Source: Calditrichales bacterium (lineage in GTDB: Bacteria > Calditrichota > Calditrichia > Calditrichales > J004). From it: a DNA stretch of 38,567 nucleotides. The stretch spans positions 1 to 38,567 of the forward strand of contig WGCN01000023.1 of the NCBI GenBank assembly GCA_015493745.1. The letters run 5' to 3'. Positions within the stretch are counted from its first letter, which is position 1, and every line of letters starts with the position of its first letter. Shown here one piece after another: positions 34,227 through 38,567 of this stretch. Position numbers and translations under genes: made by a program. The notes beneath the pieces are model-generated. The model did not search any database. It was given only the letters and a program-made list of their open reading frames with translations, and was not told the DNA's origin.

Positions 34227-36623
34227 ATGGCAAAAAAGAAAAATAGATCCTCCGAATCCGTTAAACCCTTTATCGGTCTCTTCCTCTCCGGAATCGCTCT
34301 GCTTCTTTTCCTGGCCATCCTCAGTTATCATGCGGATGACCCGGTGAGCCTGAACGGGGATCACCTGATTACGGTGGGCAACTGGCTGGGGCCGGTAGGC
34401 GCGGTTATCGCCTATTTCTTTATTCAGTGGACATTCGGTTATGCCGCCCTGATTATTCCGCTGATGATTTTTGGGGCCGGACTGAATATCCTGCGAAAAA
34501 CCGAATTTAAACATCCGCTGGCTACACATATAAAGGCATCGGCCTGGATGTTCTGGATTTCCATGGGACTGACCCTGCCCGCGGCTCTGCGTGAGGGTGG
34601 GAAATTGTCGGAGTACTATCCCGGAGGACTGGTTGGCGGGTGGTTTACCGAACGGTTGGTAATATATACCGGTGAAATCGGGGCGGTGTTAATCTTTATC
34701 TTTTCACTTGTTTTACTGGTTTCCCTTTCCTTTGGGGGCACGGTAGGACAATGGCTTGTGGAAGTGGTACGCTGGAAAAATGCCGTGGTGAACACCCTAA
34801 ACCAATGGCAGGCTGCTTTCCGGGAAAAACGCCGTGTGAAAAAACTGGCCCGGGAAGCTGAAAAAAAAGAAAACCTTGCCCGGAAAAAACAGCTTAAAAG
34901 CAAAAAGCCCGAGGATGTAAAACCCACCATACCCGATGTTCCGGCTACCGAAGAGTCCGTGCCCCCGCCGGAACCCTTTTCTCCGGAAATTTCCCTGCCT
35001 GATACCACGGAGAGTGAAACTGTTCCCACAGAGGAGGTTTCCCTGCCGGCAACGGAGTCCGCGCCTGCCGGCGAAACGGGTGAGGCGTTTGAGTTTAAGG
35101 AGGCGGTTGAAGAAGAAGAGGTCGATTATGACGATATGGTTCGGGACAGCATCGCCCGTTACCGTTTCCCATCCATCGACCTGTTAAACAGTCCGCCCGC
35201 CAACCGGCAAACCGTTACCCGGGAAGAATTGAAGGCCAATGCCGAATTGCTGGAGAAAAAATTGATGGATTTTGGCGTAAAGGCCAAGGTGGTGCGGGTG
35301 ACCGCCGGACCGGTTATCACCCTGTATGAGTTGCAACCGGCGCCGGGGGTTAAGGTAAGTCAGATCGTGAGCCTGGAAAATGACCTGGCCTTGGGCATGG
35401 AGGCCCGTGGCATTCGGATCATTGCTCCCATTCCCGGAAAGGCGGCGGTGGGGATTGAAATTCCCAACCGCATTCCGCAGATGGTTTACCTGCGTTCCCT
35501 GATAAAATCCGAAAAGTTTAATAAAAGTGATTTCGAACTGCCTATCGCCGTGGGCAAGGCCATCAATGGCGAGTCCTTTATTGTCGATCTGGTTAAGATG
35601 CCGCATTTGCTTATCGCCGGGGCCACGGGTGCGGGAAAAAGCGTGGGAATCAATACCATCATATGCTCCCTGCTGTATGCCGTGGATCCGGGAAAGGTGA
35701 AGTTTGTACTCATCGATCCCAAAAAGCTGGAGCTGTCTCCCTACCGCGAGTTGAAGGAACAGTATCTGTTGTACCGGCCCGATTTGGATGAGGATGTGAT
35801 CACCAAGCCCAACAATGCCGTAAGCATGCTGAACACGATGGTACTGGAGATGGAGCGCCGCCAGGAGCGCATGCATCATCTCGGGGTACGGGATATTCGC
35901 GAGTACAACCGTAAAATTTTGAACAATCCCCGGGCCTATAAAAAGACCGAACATCAACTGATGCCTTATATCGTAATCATCATCGATGAGCTTGCTGATC
36001 TGATGATGGTTTCGGCCAAGGAGATAGAGATGCCTATCGCCCGTTTGGCGCAGATGGCCCGCGCCGGAGGCATTCATATGATCGTGGCCACCCAGCGCCC
36101 CAGTGTGGATGTGATCACCGGTCTGATCAAGGCCAACCTGCCGGCCCGCCTGGCTTATCAGGTGGCGACAAAGATTGACTCACGCACCATTCTGGACGCC
36201 AACGGCGCCGATCAGCTTTTGGGCAACGGCGACCTGTTGTTTAAAATAACCGGTACGGCCAAGCCGACCAGGCTGCAAAACCCCTTTGTGGCCATCGAAG
36301 AGGTGGAAGCGGTTATTAATCACATCAAAAAGCAGCCGAAATTGCCATATTACAGCCTGCCGCAACCGACAGAGAGCCGCAAGGGGATGTACGATGACGG
36401 TGTTGGCGAAGGGGCCGATCCGTTGTATGCCGATGCCCGGGCCATTGTGGTTCAGAATCAGTCGGGTTCCATTTCCCTGCTGCAACGCCGTTTGAAAATC
36501 GGTTACTCCCGCGCGGCACGGTTGATCGACATGATGGAAGAAGAAGGGGTTGTGGGCGCGGCCGTAGGGGGCAAGCCCCGCGAAGTGTTGATGACGCTTG
36601 AAGAGCTCAACCAGATTTCATAA
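34227..36623 (+). CDS. ftsK: DNA translocase FtsK/SpoIIIE
   Basis: 798 aa from ATG 34227, which has AAAAGG 6 nt upstream; a TTG 24 nt earlier is open but unsupported. The N-terminus has four hydrophobic spans (about residues 15-170) anchoring it at the division septum. A Lys-rich then Pro/Glu-rich linker covers about 190-310. The alpha/beta motor follows: LYELQPAPGVKVSQIVSLENDLAL, Walker A GATGAGKS (near 465-472), Walker B IIIDELADLM (near 584) and ARAGGIHMIVATQRPSVDVITG. The C-terminal gamma winged-helix (SGSISLLQRRLKIGYSRAARLIDMMEEEGVV) reads KOPS-type DNA polarity signals. It pumps chromosome DNA and helps resolve dimers at division. The linker is short compared with E. coli FtsK. lolA follows, an arrangement also found in E. 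coli. Confidence 0.96.
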   Translation: MAKKKNRSSESVKPFIGLFLSGIALLLFLAILSYHADDPVSLNGDHLITVGNWLGPVGAVIAYFFIQWTFGYAALIIPLMIFGAGLNILRKTEFKHPLATHIKASAWMFWISMGLTLPAALREGGKLSEYYPGGLVGGWFTERLVIYTGEIGAVLIFIFSLVLLVSLSFGGTVGQWLVEVVRWKNAVVNTLNQWQAAFREKRRVKKLAREAEKKENLARKKQLKSKKPEDVKPTIPDVPATEESVPPPEPFSPEISLPDTTESETVPTEEVSLPATESAPAGETGEAFEFKEAVEEEEVDYDDMVRDSIARYRFPSIDLLNSPPANRQTVTREELKANAELLEKKLMDFGVKAKVVRVTAGPVITLYELQPAPGVKVSQIVSLENDLALGMEARGIRIIAPIPGKAAVGIEIPNRIPQMVYLRSLIKSEKFNKSDFELPIAVGKAINGESFIVDLVKMPHLLIAGATGAGKSVGINTIICSLLYAVDPGKVKFVLIDPKKLELSPYRELKEQYLLYRPDLDEDVITKPNNAVSMLNTMVLEMERRQERMHHLGVRDIREYNRKILNNPRAYKKTEHQLMPYIVIIIDELADLMMVSAKEIEMPIARLAQMARAGGIHMIVATQRPSVDVITGLIKANLPARLAYQVATKIDSRTILDANGADQLLGNGDLLFKITGTAKPTRLQNPFVAIEEVEAVINHIKKQPKLPYYSLPQPTESRKGMYDDGVGEGADPLYADARAIVVQNQSGSISLLQRRLKIGYSRAARLIDMMEEEGVVGAAVGGKPREVLMTLEELNQIS

Positions 36624-36737
36624 AACCCTCCGGTGATAAGATAAAATGAACCCGGAGCGCCGTGGATCGTATTTTACACTATTGATGACGGACGAAAACA
36701 TAAAGATAATTTTAATAAGTTGATGACAGGAACACCT

Positions 36738-37370
36738 ATGAAACGTTTTTTTTCACTACTCTTTCTTTTTCTTATGGTCATGCCCCTCCTGAGCCAGGAT
36801 GTGGAAGACATTATAGATGAGGTTCAGGATACCTATGAGGATATGGACAACTTTACGGCCACATTCAAGCGGGTGGAGTCTTTCAGGTTAACCGGCACGG
36901 TAAGTGAAACCGTGGGTAAGGTGTGGGTAAAGGATGGAACGAAATACCGGTTTGAGAGTGAGGAACAGCAGATTGTAACCGACGGGAAAACGGTCTGGAC
37001 CTATAACGCCATTAATAAACAGGTGATCGTGGACCGCGTGCGAAAAGAGTCCGGAGCCCTGTTGCCGCGGGATATGCTTTTTAAATATCCCAAGGAGTAC
37101 TATTCTACCTTAATCCGCACCGAAAAAAACAACGGTAAGGAAATTTATGTTATCAAACTTACGCCAAAGGGGAAGGTTACCGGTGTGGTGAAGAGTATGA
37201 AAATTTGGGTGGAAGACGGCAGTTGGTTCATAACAAAAATAGAAATTACCGATCTGAATAATAACACAACCCTTTTTGAAATATCCGATATAGACGTAAA
37301 AGCAAAGTTGAAAGACAGCCTGTTTACCTTTAAGGATATCCCCGGAGTGCGCGTTATCGATATGAGATAG
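36738..37370 (+). CDS. lolA: Outer-membrane lipoprotein carrier protein LolA
   Basis: 210 aa from ATG 36738, with AGGA 6 nt upstream; open in-frame codons before it (from 36720) would spoil the signal peptide. The signal is MKRFFSLLFLFLMVMPLLSQ. The mature protein begins DVEDIIDEVQDTYEDMDNFTATFKRVE, the classical LolA opening, followed by GKVWVKDGTKYRFE, VTDGKTVWTYN and the late KIEITDLNNNTTLFEISDI, all strands of the LolA half-barrel. It carries lipoproteins through the periplasm to the outer membrane, in keeping with the several lipoproteins and outer-membrane proteins in this window. It follows ftsK, but a 114-nt gap with an inverted repeat (CTCCGG/CCGGAG) may separate their transcription. 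Confidence 0.93.
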   Translation: MKRFFSLLFLFLMVMPLLSQDVEDIIDEVQDTYEDMDNFTATFKRVESFRLTGTVSETVGKVWVKDGTKYRFESEEQQIVTDGKTVWTYNAINKQVIVDRVRKESGALLPRDMLFKYPKEYYSTLIRTEKNNGKEIYVIKLTPKGKVTGVVKSMKIWVEDGSWFITKIEITDLNNNTTLFEISDIDVKAKLKDSLFTFKDIPGVRVIDMR

Positions 37371-37407
37371 ATTCGTACACTCAAAGCAAAATTCTATTTT
37401 TAGCTCC

Positions 37408-37416
37408 CGGTAGCTT
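37408..37416 (+). promoter_or_regulatory. Possible ops-like (RfaH/NusG-paralogue) element
   Basis: CGGTAGCTT in the untranslated leader resembles the core of the ops element GGCGGTAGCGTG found in leaders of long polysaccharide operons. It lies about 120 nt before a Wzz/GumC-like gene. The match is short and could be chance. Confidence 0.3.
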
Positions 37417-37428
37417 ACATGAGGCCGT

Positions 37429-37456
37429 GTTTCTTTTTTGTTTAAAGAAAAGAAAC
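37429..37456 (+). repeat. AT-rich inverted repeat in the polysaccharide gene leader
   Basis: GTTTCTTTT (37429-37437) and AAAAGAAAC (37448-37456) form a 9-bp inverted repeat with a 10-nt loop, 80 nt before the Wzz-like gene. It has low GC and no T-run, so it is a weak terminator at best and may be a regulatory hairpin. Confidence 0.4.
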
Positions 37457-37536
37457 GTTTAAATTCAATTTTTTCATGATTTTACCGAAAACCAGCTGAT
37501 TAATCCCAAAATAAATGAATCTCAGGAGATGTGATT

Positions 37537-38567
37537 GTGAACAATCCTTCTGTCGACATCGGCAATGAAAATGCGGTACAGAATGTTACGCTGACAGATT
37601 ATATACGTATCCTTTACCGGGGAAGATGGATTATCCTCTTTTCCTTTATCTTTGTTTTCACGGCAACGGTGTACTATACCTTTACCACCGATCCCGTTTA
37701 CGAAGCCTCCACCACGCTGATCATCGACAAATCACGGGCCATGGAAAACGCTCTTTTTGATTTTAACAGCTTTGGTAACCAGAGTACCCATATCACCAAT
37801 CAGATCGAGATTATAAAAAGCCGTACGATTGCCGAACGCGTAATTAAGCGTCTGGAGCTCTCCAATGTGCGAGATTCGCTCTCACTGTTCCATCCCAATG
37901 ATGACGGCGAATACATGACTTTGCGTCAGATGGTGAACATCGTACGGGAGAACATGGAGGTGGTCAACAAAAAAGAGACCGATATTATTGAGGTTACCTA
38001 TTCCGCCCCCAGCGCTTTTGAAGCGGCTTATACCGTAAATACCCTGGCCCAGGAATATGCCGACGCCAGCGCCGAGTTTAATCAGGGTGAAATAAAAGAG
38101 TTAAGGAAATTTCTGGAAGCACAATTGCGTAAAAAAGGCATGGAACTCTCCTCCTCGGAAGACCTGCTTAAGGAATACCAGGAACGCGAGCGGGTGGCCA
38201 GTCTGGATGAAGAGACCACGGAGTTGATTACCCGCCTTTCGCAAATCGAAGCGGAACTGGAACAGTCTCAGGTTATGTTGCAGGCCAATCTGCAAATGAA
38301 GAACTCCCTCGAAAGACAACTGGAAGGGCGCCGTGAAACCCTGGCTGCCGAGATCAGTGAGATTTCCACGCCCTATATCAAAACCCTGCAGGAGGAGCTG
38401 GCCAAGCTGGTGGCGGAAAAGACCAAGTTCGTCACCGCCGTGGAATCCCAGGCCCAGGGTGTGAACAAGGGCTTTTTCCTGGGGCAGGTGGCTCAGTATG
38501 AAAGTAAAATAAAATCCCTGAAACAACGTCTGGATCAGGAAGCCAAAAAACTTTCCACCTCCAGCAT
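37537..38567 (+). CDS. Wzz/GumC-like polysaccharide chain-length/export protein, 3' end outside window
   Basis: The start is GTG 37537 behind CAGGAGA; nearby ATG and TTG codons run straight into stops. The 343 codons present show the Wzz domain opening (TLTDYIRILYRGRWIILFSFIFVF is split here as TLTDYIRILYRGRW then one membrane span, about residues 30-50), YEASTTLIIDK, then NQIEIIKSRTIAERVIKRL, the family signature. Residues 180-343 are long coiled-coil (about 188-225 and 235-330), typical of the periplasmic arm of polysaccharide co-polymerases such as GumC, Wzc and ExoP. The second membrane span and any C-terminal tyrosine-kinase domain lie beyond the window. It probably opens an exopolysaccharide or capsule operon. 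Confidence 0.9.
   Translation, partial: MNNPSVDIGNENAVQNVTLTDYIRILYRGRWIILFSFIFVFTATVYYTFTTDPVYEASTTLIIDKSRAMENALFDFNSFGNQSTHITNQIEIIKSRTIAERVIKRLELSNVRDSLSLFHPNDDGEYMTLRQMVNIVRENMEVVNKKETDIIEVTYSAPSAFEAAYTVNTLAQEYADASAEFNQGEIKELRKFLEAQLRKKGMELSSSEDLLKEYQERERVASLDEETTELITRLSQIEAELEQSQVMLQANLQMKNSLERQLEGRRETLAAEISEISTPYIKTLQEELAKLVAEKTKFVTAVESQAQGVNKGFFLGQVAQYESKIKSLKQRLDQEAKKLSTSS

Noticed and set aside
35184-36077. 297-codon frame opposite ftsK
   Set aside because: Long only because of codon bias on the coding strand; ftsK motifs on the plus strand are unambiguous.
36627-36659. CTCCGG/CCGGAG inverted repeat after ftsK as a terminator
   Set aside because: Loop is long (about 20 nt) and no T-run follows.
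1-38567. Search by eye for tRNA/rRNA genes and CRISPR arrays
   Set aside because: No T-loop GGTTCGA-type motifs in a cloverleaf context, no rRNA-like stretches and no regularly spaced identical repeats were seen.

Overview
The window looks like a chromosomal segment of a Gram-negative bacterium of the FCB superphylum, most plausibly a Calditrichota (Caldithrix-like) lineage. This placement is inference. It rests on a secreted subtilase with a type A (type IX secretion, Por-like) C-terminal sorting domain, several lipoproteins and an outer-membrane beta-barrel, LolA, PATAN/DUF4388 signalling proteins, sigma-54 machinery, and genes of roughly 50% GC with Shine-Dalgarno sites. I saw no tRNA, rRNA, CRISPR array or intact insertion sequence.

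Layout. 1-917 (minus) is the 5' part of an AT-rich AAA_13-type ATPase gene running off the left edge; its composition is unlike everything to its right. After a 500-nt gene-poor junction, a near-consensus sigma-54 promoter precedes a truncated receiver fragment and a large lipoprotein gene. 3457-6384 holds a UPF0173 hydrolase, an overlapping SprT-like metalloprotease and a convergent aldo/keto reductase. 6650-10771 is a cell-envelope block: a lipoprotein, a periplasmic protein built from six tandem repeats of about 82 residues, and an outer-membrane beta-barrel protein. 11247-14328 holds a TPR protein with an excisionase-like HTH, an RlmD-type rRNA methyltransferase and a SpoU-type methyltransferase. 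14456-17613 is a three-gene PATAN/DUF4388 cluster with receiver-like and GTPase-like domains that appear to have lost their active residues. 17631-23527 holds a Cys/Met-metabolism PLP enzyme, a soluble lytic transglycosylase coupled to a DUF72 protein, and an NtrC-family sigma-54 activator. 23869-26505 (minus) is a two-gene unit: a small secreted protein resembling the propeptide of the subtilase encoded just downstream. 26768-31292 is the overlapping operon uvrA-plsY-gcvT. It is followed by a UPF0489 (arginase-fold) gene, a convergent chemoreceptor, ftsK-lolA, and the start of a Wzz/GumC-like polysaccharide gene that runs off the right edge.

How the genes fit together. Housekeeping functions (UvrA, PlsY, GcvT, FtsK, LolA, RlmD) are interspersed with envelope and signalling modules. 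The items most worth following are: (i) the PATAN / pseudo-receiver / pseudo-GTPase cluster, where the third gene aligns by eye over most of its length with the C-terminal domain of the first; (ii) the free-standing propeptide-like partner of the subtilase; (iii) the 82-residue repeat protein paired with a barrel that carries one related repeat at its N-terminus; and (iv) the AT-rich ATPase at the left edge, a possible defence gene. All family assignments come from motifs read by eye; no database search was run.
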